From contig NZ_JAUHHE010000004.1 in assembly GCF_030410375.1 (NCBI RefSeq), positions 124,001 through 188,000 on the forward strand: DNA of 64,000 bases, written 5' to 3'. Positions 8,377 through 16,699 of the stretch are shown in pieces (the stretch's first letter is position 1; each line of letters opens with the position of its first letter). Source of the stretch: Zwartia vadi (lineage in GTDB: Bacteria; Pseudomonadota; Gammaproteobacteria; Burkholderiales; Burkholderiaceae_B). The translations under genes were made by a program, and so were the position numbers. The notes under the pieces were generated by a model that saw only the letters and a program-made list of their open reading frames with translations, was not told the DNA's origin and did not search any database.

Positions 8377-9090
8377 TTATTTCTGACCGGTCTCAGCTTT
8401 GTAACGTGCAAGGTTTTCAGCGTTAGGCGGATACAAGCCCGGCAAGGGATGACCCTTTTCAACCTGACTCATAATCCAGCTTTCGAGTTTTTCCTGCGCC
8501 TCTGCGGCAGTCACGACATCATCCAGCATCGCTGCAGGAATCAACACCGCGCCATCATCATCCACGACCACGACATCACCAGGAAAGACTGCCACGCCAC
8601 CGCAACCAATCGGCTGTTGCCAGTCAACGAAAGTCAGACCCGCCACCGATGGAGGCGCTGCGGCACCCGAACACCAGACAGGCAAACCTGTGCCGAGCAC
8701 ACCAGCCAAATCACGCACCACACCGTCGGTCACGAGCGCAGCCACTTTCTTTTTGGCCATCCGGGCACAAAGAATGTCACCGAAAATGCCCGCATCCTGA
8801 ACACCCATGGAGTCCACGACCGCGATACAACCTTCGGGCATGTCTTCAATCGCGCCACGCGTGGACTTAGGCGAGGACCAGGACTCTGGTGTCGCCAAGT
8901 CCTCACGCGCGGGCACAAAACGCAGCGTGAACGCGCGGGCGACCAAGCGAGGCTGACCCGAACGAATAGGTTTGGTGCCGCGCATCCAGACGTTTCGCAA
9001 TCCTTTCTTGAGCAAAATCGTTGTCAGCGTTGCCGTTGAGATTCCGGCAAGAATATCTTTTACCTTGGGATCAAGTTGCATATTTACCAT
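8377..9090 (-). CDS. RraA-family protein (HMG/CHA-aldolase-like)
   Basis: Has about 237 residues of the RraA/demethylmenaquinone-methyltransferase-like fold (PF03737). The ligand-binding run is intact: VVDSMGVQDAGIFGDILC, then VTDGVVRDLAGV with the Arg-Asp pair that holds substrate and metal in 4-hydroxy-4-methyl-2-oxoglutarate (HMG) aldolases. Near the C-terminus there is a VVVVDDDGAVLIP run. It lies with a DapA-superfamily lyase and a dehydrogenase in a catabolic group, so an aldolase or decarboxylase acting on an oxo-acid fits better than RNase E inhibition. A GTG at 9108 is in frame, but GGAGAG lies seven bases before the ATG at 9090, which I take as the start. Confidence 0.85.
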   Translation of the reverse strand: MVNMQLDPKVKDILAGISTATLTTILLKKGLRNVWMRGTKPIRSGQPRLVARAFTLRFVPAREDLATPESWSSPKSTRGAIEDMPEGCIAVVDSMGVQDAGIFGDILCARMAKKKVAALVTDGVVRDLAGVLGTGLPVWCSGAAAPPSVAGLTFVDWQQPIGCGGVAVFPGDVVVVDDDGAVLIPAAMLDDVVTAAEAQEKLESWIMSQVEKGHPLPGLYPPNAENLARYKAETGQK

Positions 9091-9133
9091 GAGTACTCTC
9101 CGAGTCACTTATTGTGAGGTTGTATGTTGCGAC

Positions 9134-10075
9134 TTAGCCAAGCGCCGCGAGCTTTTTCTCTTGTCGGGCGATCAGGCGGGCGATGTCAGCCAAATCCTGC
9201 GCAGACAGCTTTGGACCAGGCTTTCTAACCGCAGCAGAGGCGATCGCGCCGCGTTGCGCCAGAATATGCTTACGCACTGCCAAACCCACGCCAGCCTGTT
9301 GCTCATACTTCGCCAAAGGCAGATAGCAATCGAAAATATCGAACGCGCGTTCGACGTTTCCAGCTTTGAAGGCATTCACCACATCAACCATCATCTCGGG
9401 GTACGCAAATCCAGTCATCGCGCCATTGGCACCGCGCACCATCTCTTCGGGCAAGAACAAACCGCCACCGTTGCCTGTCAAAATCGAAATCTTCCGCAAA
9501 TCGCCCTTTTCAATCGCCTGGCGAACGGCCGATAGCTTGGCCAAACCGGGGAAGTCTTCGTGCTTGAGCATGACGCAAGTGGGCGAGTTTTTCAAAATAC
9601 GCAACACAACACTTGACGACATTTGAACCCCAGTCGAGGTGGGATGATCCTGCAAACACCAGGGAACGTCAGGTCCGAGCGTCTCAGTGACCATGTCAAA
9701 ATAACTGCAAATCTGATCATCTGTACGAACCGTGGAGGGCGGCGCAACCATCACGCCTGCCGCACCCATGTCCATCACACTTTTGGTGAGCTCGCTCATC
9801 GGTGCAAAACCCGCAGCAGAGGCCCCCACAACGACAGGAACCTTACCCTGCACGCGTGCGAGTACCTGACGTACAAACTGACGCGACTCATCGGCAGTCA
9901 ACTTGGTGGCTTCACCCATGATGCCCAAAATCGTCAAGCCTGTTACGCCGCGCTCCAGACAGAAATCAACCATGCGGTCAGTGCTGACCAAATCAAGATC
10001 GCCATTGTCTTTGAAAGGGGTGACGGTAATCAGGTAGACGCCTTCGGCGGTTTCGTTAAATGTATTCGCGGTCAT
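9134..10075 (-). CDS. DapA-superfamily (DHDPS/NAL) lyase with altered active site
   Basis: TIM-barrel aldolase of 313 residues (PF00701). The Schiff-base lysine is Lys171 in CVMLKHEDFPGL. The glycine-rich pocket reads Gly-Ile-Met-Gly-Glu (51-55) where DapA has Gly-Thr-Thr-Gly-Glu. The catalytic tyrosine region, normally Leu-Tyr-Asn-x-Pro, reads Leu-Gln-Asp-His-Pro (141-145), so the tyrosine is replaced by Gln142. It is therefore unlikely to be true dihydrodipicolinate synthase and more likely a lyase or dehydratase for an oxo-acid. The start ATG at 10075 follows AAGGAAC at good spacing; longer in-frame starts up to 10156 are less likely. It sits 43 bases upstream of the RraA-like gene on the same strand. 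Confidence 0.85.
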   Translation of the reverse strand: MTANTFNETAEGVYLITVTPFKDNGDLDLVSTDRMVDFCLERGVTGLTILGIMGEATKLTADESRQFVRQVLARVQGKVPVVVGASAAGFAPMSELTKSVMDMGAAGVMVAPPSTVRTDDQICSYFDMVTETLGPDVPWCLQDHPTSTGVQMSSSVVLRILKNSPTCVMLKHEDFPGLAKLSAVRQAIEKGDLRKISILTGNGGGLFLPEEMVRGANGAMTGFAYPEMMVDVVNAFKAGNVERAFDIFDCYLPLAKYEQQAGVGLAVRKHILAQRGAIASAAVRKPGPKLSAQDLADIARLIARQEKKLAALG

Positions 10076-10171
10076 TACAATTGTTCCTTGTCTCGTAGCA
10101 AACCTGCAGGAATCAGCCATCGCAGGATTAAGTGCGCGTAACATTAGCACAAACAACGTTCAAAATACTGA

Positions 10172-11233
10172 TTAAGCTCTTGACAAACGCTCCAGCAAAG
10201 CCTGGCCGGTCTCTTTGGTGCCAAGCTTGCCACCAATGTCAGTCGTGGACTCGCCCGCTGCGATCGCCTCAGCCATCGCAGCCTCCATTAGCTGGGCGAC
10301 CTCGACAAACTGTGGTTTATTTTTGCGCTGGCCATACCAGGCTAGCAGCATCGCAACTGACCAGACTTGAGAAAAAGGGTTGGCAAGATTTTTACCCGCG
10401 ATATCGGGGGCCGAGCCATGGGCAGCTTGAGCCATGGCGTAATTCGCGCCGGCATTGATCGAAGCGGCCATCCCGAGGCTGCCTGAAAGCTCGGCAGTCA
10501 GATCCGACAAAATATCGCCAAACATGTTTGTGGTTACCAATACATCATAGCGTTCAGGTGTGCGCACGACGTGAGCCATCATCGCGTCAACAATGATTTC
10601 CTCGATCTGTACTTCAGGGAACTCTTTACCCACCAGACGGCAAGAATCGATGAACATGCCATCACCAAGTCTCAGAACATTCGCCTTGTGCACAACCGTG
10701 ACATGCTTTCTGCGGGTCATCGCAAGCTCGAACGCTGCACGCGCGATCCGTTCGCAACACACACGCGTGATCCGACGCAAAGAAACCACCACATCGGGGG
10801 TGATCAGCATTTCGCTTCCACCCGACTCGATATTGCGATCGGCGTAAAAACCTTCGGTGTTTTCACGCACAACCACGAGATCCAGTGGTTTATGAGGCGT
10901 GCTGCAACCGGGAAACGTTTTGGCAGGACGAATATTGGCAAAGAGATCAAGACTCTTGCGAAAAAATTTCGAGGGATTAATCTCACCCTTGGCTTCGTCT
11001 TTGAAGTCGTAGGTCGCCATAGGGCCCAACAGCAGACCATCCGCTTTTTTGACAGCCTCCAACAGACCTGGATGAATGGTTGTGCCGTATTTTTTCAGAC
11101 TCTCATGCCCGGCGATATCATGCTGTAAAGATAAGTCGAGTTTGAATTTTTTAGACACAAACTCCAGCGCGTCCACCGCGACGGATACCGTCTCAACGCC
11201 AATGCCATCACCAGGCAGGACAATAATTTTCAT
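10172..11233 (-). CDS. Isocitrate/isopropylmalate dehydrogenase family protein
   Basis: Decarboxylating NAD(P)-dependent dehydrogenase of the beta-decarboxylating family (PF00180), 353 residues. The N-terminus is IIVLPGDGIGVET. The substrate loop VVVRENTEGFYADRN is present, with MFGDILSDL for metal and AAHGSAPDIAGKN for cofactor binding in the C-terminal half. It lacks leuC/leuD neighbours, so it is probably not LeuB. Tartrate, homoisocitrate or another 2-hydroxyacid with a beta-carboxylate could be the substrate. It is the first gene of a minus-strand group with the DapA-like and RraA-like genes (gaps 96 and 43 bases). A second family member lies at 32388-33473. Confidence 0.85.
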   Translation of the reverse strand: MKIIVLPGDGIGVETVSVAVDALEFVSKKFKLDLSLQHDIAGHESLKKYGTTIHPGLLEAVKKADGLLLGPMATYDFKDEAKGEINPSKFFRKSLDLFANIRPAKTFPGCSTPHKPLDLVVVRENTEGFYADRNIESGGSEMLITPDVVVSLRRITRVCCERIARAAFELAMTRRKHVTVVHKANVLRLGDGMFIDSCRLVGKEFPEVQIEEIIVDAMMAHVVRTPERYDVLVTTNMFGDILSDLTAELSGSLGMAASINAGANYAMAQAAHGSAPDIAGKNLANPFSQVWSVAMLLAWYGQRKNKPQFVEVAQLMEAAMAEAIAAGESTTDIGGKLGTKETGQALLERLSRA

Positions 11234-11297
11234 GTTCAGTCTCTATATAGATTTTGATTGTGATTACAACAAAGAATAGAACAATTTATCGACATAT

Positions 11298-12320
11298 TCA
11301 GCCAAATTTCAATTCGTCACCGGGGCGCTGAAATGCTTTGAGGCGCTTTTGAAAGGCTTCCTGCGTCGCGGGCACAGACTTACCCGGCACGGCAAGATAA
11401 TATTCCCAAAAAGCCGTCGTCATCTGACTCACTACCCCCCACACAGCCTGATTCCCATGATCGGTCACCTTGATATCACGACTAAAACGACTGGAATCAA
11501 TCGGCTCGCCCGCAAAACTCATATGGTCAGCGTCTCGCAACTTGAGTTGGATTTTTTTGCCTGCGGGCAGGTGCGCATAGATCAACTCGCGATTCGCCAA
11601 ACTCACGCCAAGCTCAATCGCGTCCGCATCTTTTTTAAATGTCACAAACTGATCATGATCTCCCGTGATACAAAAAAACGGGATCCGCACCTTGGACATG
11701 GAGCGTGCCCGCTCAACAGACGTGGCACCCGGAGAGAATGCGATGACAGCCTTGATCCTGGGGTCGTACATATTTTGCCCCCCGAGAGGCTGCCCGGCGA
11801 TGGTTTGCGCAGTCAGCGCACCATATGAATGACCGGCCAGACCAATTCTGGCTGCATCGATATAGGGCGCAAGCCGAGTGGACTGCAAGCAATAATCCAG
11901 TGCGAACTGGCAATCGGAGACGCGCAATCCATATTGCGGACCCGCCAGCGCCTGTTGCATATTGGACTTGAATGTTTTCTTGGGGCTCGTCTGCCAAATG
12001 GAGTCATCCGTAATGGGATGCGCAAGCGTCGCCACCAGAAAACCCGCCTGTCGCCAAGCCTCGCACCAGACCTCGCCATTGCTAACACCGCTGCCTAGTC
12101 CTGGCGAGTAAAGAATCAAACCGGTTGGCGCTTGAGTCGCTGGCAGACGGGTACGCAATTTAATGGTGCGTCCTGTTTTTGGATTTCTGAGCAACTCAAC
12201 AGCAGGATCACGAGCGGATGAGGTGGCTGAACTGATCCCAGGTCGACCAAATCCCCCGATCGAACCGAGAATACCAATCCCTCCGGCGGCACTCAGCAAG
12301 CGCCGTCGCTTGATGCTCAT
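11298..12320 (-). CDS. Exported alpha/beta hydrolase (dienelactone-hydrolase-like)
   Basis: Has 340 residues. It starts with a twin-arginine-like signal (IKRRRLLSAAGGIGILG), so it is probably sent to the periplasm by Tat. The hydrolase core has YSPGLGSG as the oxyanion-hole strand, the nucleophile elbow Gly163-His-Ser165-Tyr-Gly167, an acid in the FFCITGDHDQFV region and a late histidine in LRDADHMSFAG. It resembles the COG4188 predicted dienelactone hydrolases. The substrate is unknown. Its ATG overlaps the TGA of the cupin gene upstream (ATGA), so the two are coupled, and a serine hydrolase gene precedes them. Confidence 0.82.
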   Translation of the reverse strand: MSIKRRRLLSAAGGIGILGSIGGFGRPGISSATSSARDPAVELLRNPKTGRTIKLRTRLPATQAPTGLILYSPGLGSGVSNGEVWCEAWRQAGFLVATLAHPITDDSIWQTSPKKTFKSNMQQALAGPQYGLRVSDCQFALDYCLQSTRLAPYIDAARIGLAGHSYGALTAQTIAGQPLGGQNMYDPRIKAVIAFSPGATSVERARSMSKVRIPFFCITGDHDQFVTFKKDADAIELGVSLANRELIYAHLPAGKKIQLKLRDADHMSFAGEPIDSSRFSRDIKVTDHGNQAVWGVVSQMTTAFWEYYLAVPGKSVPATQEAFQKRLKAFQRPGDELKFG

Positions 12321-12685
12321 GCGCTAACCGTTTTAAATGAACCGGGCAATACGATCTCTATCAACTCGAAATCCTCTGAGTGACAGATCTCCCGATGACG
12401 GATGTTGGGTGGCTGATGCACACACGTTCCTTCGACAAGTTTATGTTCGCCGTGACCTTCGTATTCGAAAATCGCCCAACCTTTTAGCACATAGACAAAT
12501 TGGAAATTAATTTCGTGGCGATGCCATTCACCCGTCGCGTTGCTGCCTCGACTGGCACGGATCACGTGCATGACCGCGGCCCCCTGCGTCGCGTCAAATA
12601 TACCCAGGTCGCGATAATCAAAATACTCACGCAACCCATCGTGCGTGAAAGGCTTGTCCTGAGCGTGCTGGATGCTGAATTTCAT
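12317..12685 (-). CDS. Small cupin-domain protein
   Basis: Single-domain cupin of 122 residues. The first cupin motif is visible as EWHRHEINFQFVYVLKGWA, with His-x-His and a glutamate as likely metal ligands. The second lies around HQPPNIRHRE. Such proteins can be isomerases, dioxygenases or sugar- or ligand-binding proteins, and sequence does not tell which. Its stop overlaps the next gene's start by four bases and it follows the serine hydrolase gene by 24 bases, so it is the middle gene of a three-gene operon. Confidence 0.75.
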   Translation of the reverse strand: MKFSIQHAQDKPFTHDGLREYFDYRDLGIFDATQGAAVMHVIRASRGSNATGEWHRHEINFQFVYVLKGWAIFEYEGHGEHKLVEGTCVHQPPNIRHREICHSEDFELIEIVLPGSFKTVSA

Positions 12686-12709
12686 GTCATTTGCCCTTGA
12701 AACGTTTAA

Positions 12710-13927
12710 TCATTTCACCAAAGCTGAATAGACAAGCGTCTTGTACAACATACGACTTTGAATTTTATGTGTTGGACCTTGCGTCAGAATGAGTGCCGTC
12801 AGGTTTTCCTTGAAGTCAAGCCAAAAACTTGTGCCCCACACGCCAGACCACAAAGACTCGCCAGGGGATCCTGGCACCCAGCACATTCCCTGGCTGAGCC
12901 TCACAGCAAAACCCAATCCAAACCCATAGCCCGGCCCGGTGTTGGCGAGAGTTGTTCCGCCCATGCCAGCCGTATGTTCTGAACACATGAACTCAACCGT
13001 GCGTCTGGACAAATAACGTCGTCCGTCAAGCTCGCCACCGCGCAGCATCATTTGCAAAAACCGCATGTAATCAGAGGCGGTCCCCAACAGACCTGCGCCG
13101 CCACGCAAATAGGTTCTGCCAACAGGATTGGTCGTCTGTCGATAGGCCTTGAGCATGCTTGCCTTGAGCGGATCTGAGTCGGGCGCCTCGGCCAGTCGAC
13201 CCAGACGCGCAGGCTCGACCCACCACGAGGTGTCGCGCATGCCAAGCGGTTTAATCAACAAGACATTCAGAATCTCCTCGAGCGTCTTGTTCTCGACACG
13301 CTCAAGCAGCAGACCCAGCACATCCACCGCGACCGAATACTCCCAGAATGTGCCAGGCTGATGGGCAAGCGGTATTGTCCCGAGATTTTTAAGCATCTGG
13401 TCGCCGCTAATGTCTTGTTCTCTAGCCTCGATATTCAGTTCGTCATACAGTTTTCTAATACGAGGCGACTTGGCGCGATCACCATGCACAAAGCCTGCTG
13501 TATGGCGCATCAAGTCCTGTACCGTAATCGGCCGGATCAGCGGCACATCGCCCTCGGGTGCCTCGACCTTCAAATCTTTGAGTTCGGGCAACCATTGAGT
13601 GATCGGATCATAGAGGTTGAAACGACCACGCTCAACCAGCATCATCGCTGCAACAGTCACAAGCGGCTTGGTCATGGAGGCCAGCCGAAAAATCGAATCC
13701 CGAGCCATCGGGATCGAACAGGCGGCATCCTGGTGCCCATAGGCTTCAAAATGCACGCACTCATCGTTGCGCATCACCATCGTGACTGCGCCCGGAAAAA
13801 TACCGGTGGCAATCTGTTGCTCCAAGGCTTCTCCCAAACGCTCCAGTCTGGACTGAGAAAACCCTTGCCGCACATGCGCCTCGTATTCGGGACCGGTGCG
13901 AGAAAATGAAGAAGGCGTCGAGGTCAT
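12710..13927 (-). CDS. Serine hydrolase of the class C beta-lactamase / esterase family
   Basis: Has 405 residues (PF00144). The nucleophile motif Ser-x-x-Lys is Ser84-Met-Thr-Lys87 in RLASMTKPLV. The second element is YSVAVDVLG (Tyr-Ser-Val in place of the Tyr-x-Asn of true beta-lactamases), which fits the EstB-type esterases better than a resistance enzyme. No signal peptide is visible, so a cytoplasmic esterase or amidase is likely. First gene of a group with the cupin and Tat-exported hydrolase. It is divergent from the PaaI-type thioesterase gene across 82 bases that must hold both promoters. Confidence 0.82.
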   Translation of the reverse strand: MTSTPSSFSRTGPEYEAHVRQGFSQSRLERLGEALEQQIATGIFPGAVTMVMRNDECVHFEAYGHQDAACSIPMARDSIFRLASMTKPLVTVAAMMLVERGRFNLYDPITQWLPELKDLKVEAPEGDVPLIRPITVQDLMRHTAGFVHGDRAKSPRIRKLYDELNIEAREQDISGDQMLKNLGTIPLAHQPGTFWEYSVAVDVLGLLLERVENKTLEEILNVLLIKPLGMRDTSWWVEPARLGRLAEAPDSDPLKASMLKAYRQTTNPVGRTYLRGGAGLLGTASDYMRFLQMMLRGGELDGRRYLSRRTVEFMCSEHTAGMGGTTLANTGPGYGFGLGFAVRLSQGMCWVPGSPGESLWSGVWGTSFWLDFKENLTALILTQGPTHKIQSRMLYKTLVYSALVK

Positions 13928-14009
13928 GGCGTTCCACTCTAATGTTTGAGATGCAGTTACGGCATAATCTTACGTTAATTCAACCCTTTGTCTTGTAGGA
14001 ATCTCTAGT

Positions 14010-14450
14010 ATGGGCAAGCTTCGTCCCTCCATCACTGTTGCAGAACTCAACCAACGCAGTGGGGAAAACCTCCCTGGTCTGATGGGTGTCGAGATGATCG
14101 AATTATCAGAAGGTACGCTCAAAAGCCAGATGAAACTGCGCAAAGTCCACTTTGCTCCGAACACCTACCTCCATGCCGCGAGCGTCATCGCGCTGGCCGA
14201 CACTACCTGTGGGTACGCCACAATCGCCCACCTGCCCGAGGGCGCCACATCCTTTACAACCATTGAGCTCAAAAGCAACCATCTGGGTACCGTGCGAGGC
14301 GAAGGCGCCATCATTCGCTGCACCGCAACAGCGCAACACCTCGGCGGCAATACTCAGGTATGGGACGCAGTCGTCACCGATGCCGCAACGGATAAGAAAA
14401 TCGCGATTTTCCGTTGCACGCAAATGGTACTCTGGCCCAAGAAAGACTAA
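14010..14450 (+). CDS. PaaI-type hotdog thioesterase
   Basis: Has 146 residues of the hotdog fold (4HBT/PaaI family). The central helix region HFAPNTYLHAASVIALADTTCGYATI has the layout of PaaI enzymes: an Asn/His-x-x-x-His-Ala entry, then a catalytic acidic residue on the helix (Asp in ALADTT). The strand FTTIELKSNHLG follows. Likely hydrolyses an aromatic or short acyl-CoA in the cytoplasm. AGGAATC lies about seven bases before the ATG. The gene is 36 bases from the nucleosidase gene on the same strand. Confidence 0.83.
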   Translation: MGKLRPSITVAELNQRSGENLPGLMGVEMIELSEGTLKSQMKLRKVHFAPNTYLHAASVIALADTTCGYATIAHLPEGATSFTTIELKSNHLGTVRGEGAIIRCTATAQHLGGNTQVWDAVVTDAATDKKIAIFRCTQMVLWPKKD

Positions 14451-14486
14451 TTTTCCAGCAAACAGAGCATCAGACATATAAAAATC

Positions 14487-15059
14487 ATGCGCGCAAACCT
14501 GATCGTCCTGACTGCGCTTCGTCCCGAGCTTGATCATCGGAAGATGCCGCCAGGCGTTGAGGTTTTTTACACGGGTATCGGCAAGATCAATGCCACGATG
14601 ACCGCTCTGCATGCGATCGCGCAAACACGTCCATCGCTGATTGTGAATTTTGGCACGGTGGGCGCCGTGAGTGAGGAGGTGTCCGGACTGCTTGAGATTG
14701 GACGCGTCGTACAGCGCGACATGATCGCAGAGCCTCTCTCGCCTCGTGGCCGCGTGCCCTTTTGTGAGCGCCCACACGAGTATTTTTCTCCTCAGGGAAC
14801 GCACACCTGCGGTACGGGCGATAGTTTCGTGACGACCAAAGATCCCTGGCTCCAAGAACAAGGCATCCACGTGGTGGACATGGAGCTCTTTGCGATTGCC
14901 GCAGTGGCCCACGCACACGGGCTGCCTTGGTTGTCCTATAAGTACGTGACTGACTTCACCAACGAAGAGTCAGGGCAGGTTTGGCACGATAAGATCAACC
15001 ATGGCGAATCGCTCTTTCTGGAAAAACTGATGGCACTCCAGCAGAGTGAACGTTTATAA
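14487..15059 (+). CDS. PNP/UDP-family nucleosidase (MTA/SAH-nucleosidase-like)
   Basis: Short nucleoside-phosphorylase-superfamily protein of 190 residues. The core glycines are in YTGIGKINATMTALHAI and VNFGTVGAVSE. The ribose-binding and catalytic end has VDMELFAIAAVAHAHG and YKYVTDF, matching the Met-Glu-(x) and Ser/Thr-Asp signature of Pfs-like enzymes. It is shorter than typical 230-residue MTA/SAH nucleosidases because the N-terminal part is compressed, so the exact substrate is uncertain. Its 3' end overlaps the convergent rhodanese gene by six bases. Confidence 0.78.
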   Translation: MRANLIVLTALRPELDHRKMPPGVEVFYTGIGKINATMTALHAIAQTRPSLIVNFGTVGAVSEEVSGLLEIGRVVQRDMIAEPLSPRGRVPFCERPHEYFSPQGTHTCGTGDSFVTTKDPWLQEQGIHVVDMELFAIAAVAHAHGLPWLSYKYVTDFTNEESGQVWHDKINHGESLFLEKLMALQQSERL

Positions 15060-16694
15060 AACCCAGAAGTGATGGGTTCCATCCCGTCCAAGCTGTTCAA
15101 CCAAACCGAACTCCCAGTCGAGATATCCCTGCATGGCTTCGCGAGCATTGTCCGTTCCCTCGTACGGCCGCTTGTAACGATCCAGCGGCGGGGAAATCAA
15201 GTGCGTCGGCCCTTTTTCCAACCCAAAGCCAGCCTCGCGCCACGCTTGTGTACCGCCATCCAGGACGAACACTTCAACGCCAGGTCTGACACGGTTTACC
15301 TCGTCGCAGAACTCTTCGAATGCAAAACGCGCCATCAACCCATCCGGACAAGTCAGTACATAGCGCGCAACGTTGGGTAAACGGTTTATGGCCTCTTTGA
15401 GTTGTGAGCGCAAGACGTAACGCGCGTCAGGGATATGCGCTTGCACATATTGAGCGTGACGGCCAAGATCCACTACGATCGTATCTGAGCGTGAAACGAC
15501 ATCCTTAAGCCATGCAGCCAAGCGCGAGGAGTCAATCAAGGAAACCTCAGGAAGTGTTGGCATCTCAGGCTGCCAAGCACCCTTGACACTGAAGTCCTTG
15601 GGGTCAACGCCATCCAGCACATAAACATCCCAGGCCATTTGAGCGAGCCAAGAGGCTGTCATGTTTGCCCGAACACCGTCAGAGTCGGCCAACACCAGTC
15701 TTGCGCCACGGACAGGCGCGACCATCTCTGTCTCCTGGACCAACTGACCACCAGGTGTCGAACGAAATCCGGGCAGATGACCCGTTAAAAACTCTTCGGG
15801 ATTTCGAGTATCAAGAAAATAAGTCGTGCGTTCTGTCTGAGCACGCCATGTCTGAACCTCGGCTAGCGAGGCGCGCTTGACGCCCGCGCGGTCCGCAACA
15901 TGTCGCGCACGCTCAGCAGCCTTGCTTGTCGTCGCCTCAGAGACTTGAGGAAATTTTCTGGTTTGTCCTTTATCGAGAACCTGCTCGGCAAGTGTCCAAC
16001 CTATCGTGCCGTTACGAAGTGCAGAGACCTGATTGGGAATGCCGGCATTGATCAGGGACTGGGTGCCGATAATACTGCGCGTACGACCCGCGCAATTGAC
16101 AATGACCCGCGTCTCAGGTCGAGGTGCCAACTCCGCGATACGCAATACCAACTCAGCGCCTGGACAACTAATTGCCGTTGGGATACTCATGGTGTTGTAT
16201 TCATCGAACCGTCGCGCATCGACGATCACCACATCCGCTTTCTCGTCTATCAATGCTTTGACTTCCTGAGCAGACAAAGAGGGCGTGTGTTTGCGTGACT
16301 CGACCAACTCACCGAAGGACTTGCTCGGCACGTTAACGTCTTTGAAGAGCTCTCCGCCCGCGGCGGCCCAAGCACGCACGCCCCCTCCAAACACACTGAC
16401 GCAGGTGTATCCCAAAGACATCAATCGCTGGGCGGCCCGCATCGCATCCGAATCCGCAAGCGGCACGTCGCCTTCATCAATCGTCACAACCCACACATCT
16501 CGACGCGGCAGTTTGCTGTATGCATCGAGTTCTAACCGTGACAAAGGGAAATTGGCCGCGAATAACGGGTGCGATTGTGCATGAGGATCCTCCTCGCGGA
16601 CATCCAAAAAAGCAATCTCGCGTTTGTCCAAAAGAGCCTGACGGACATCCTGATAATGACACAACTCAATCGCTACACTGGCAAGACTCTGCAT
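15054..16694 (-). CDS. Four-domain rhodanese-like protein
   Basis: Has about 546 residues made of four rhodanese-homology domains (roughly 10-120, 135-240, 270-370 and 385-490) and a C-terminal tail. Rhodaneses carry sulfane sulfur on a cysteine. Domain 2 has an intact loop (VIVNCAGRTRS) and domain 4 a cysteine loop (VLTCPDGLMAR). Domain 1 (VVTIDEGDV) and domain 3 (VLADSDGVRA) lack the cysteine and should be inactive. It follows the thiol dioxygenase gene by only five bases, so it probably handles sulfur released from the same thiol metabolism. ATG 16694 is preferred; a TTG at 16709 would overlap the upstream gene. Confidence 0.85.
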   Translation of the reverse strand: MQSLASVAIELCHYQDVRQALLDKREIAFLDVREEDPHAQSHPLFAANFPLSRLELDAYSKLPRRDVWVVTIDEGDVPLADSDAMRAAQRLMSLGYTCVSVFGGGVRAWAAAGGELFKDVNVPSKSFGELVESRKHTPSLSAQEVKALIDEKADVVIVDARRFDEYNTMSIPTAISCPGAELVLRIAELAPRPETRVIVNCAGRTRSIIGTQSLINAGIPNQVSALRNGTIGWTLAEQVLDKGQTRKFPQVSEATTSKAAERARHVADRAGVKRASLAEVQTWRAQTERTTYFLDTRNPEEFLTGHLPGFRSTPGGQLVQETEMVAPVRGARLVLADSDGVRANMTASWLAQMAWDVYVLDGVDPKDFSVKGAWQPEMPTLPEVSLIDSSRLAAWLKDVVSRSDTIVVDLGRHAQYVQAHIPDARYVLRSQLKEAINRLPNVARYVLTCPDGLMARFAFEEFCDEVNRVRPGVEVFVLDGGTQAWREAGFGLEKGPTHLISPPLDRYKRPYEGTDNAREAMQGYLDWEFGLVEQLGRDGTHHFWVL

Positions 16695-16699
16695 CTGTA

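Noticed and set aside
8287..9039. Plus-strand frame of 250 codons
   Set aside because: Antisense to the RraA-like gene; His/Arg-rich shadow typical of reverse-strand frames.
12710..13927. Possible beta-lactamase resistance gene
   Set aside because: The second motif is Tyr-Ser-Val, not Tyr-x-Asn, and there is no signal peptide, so an esterase is more likely.
14106..14918. Minus-strand frame of 270 codons
   Set aside because: It overlaps the thioesterase and nucleosidase genes antisense and shows no domain.
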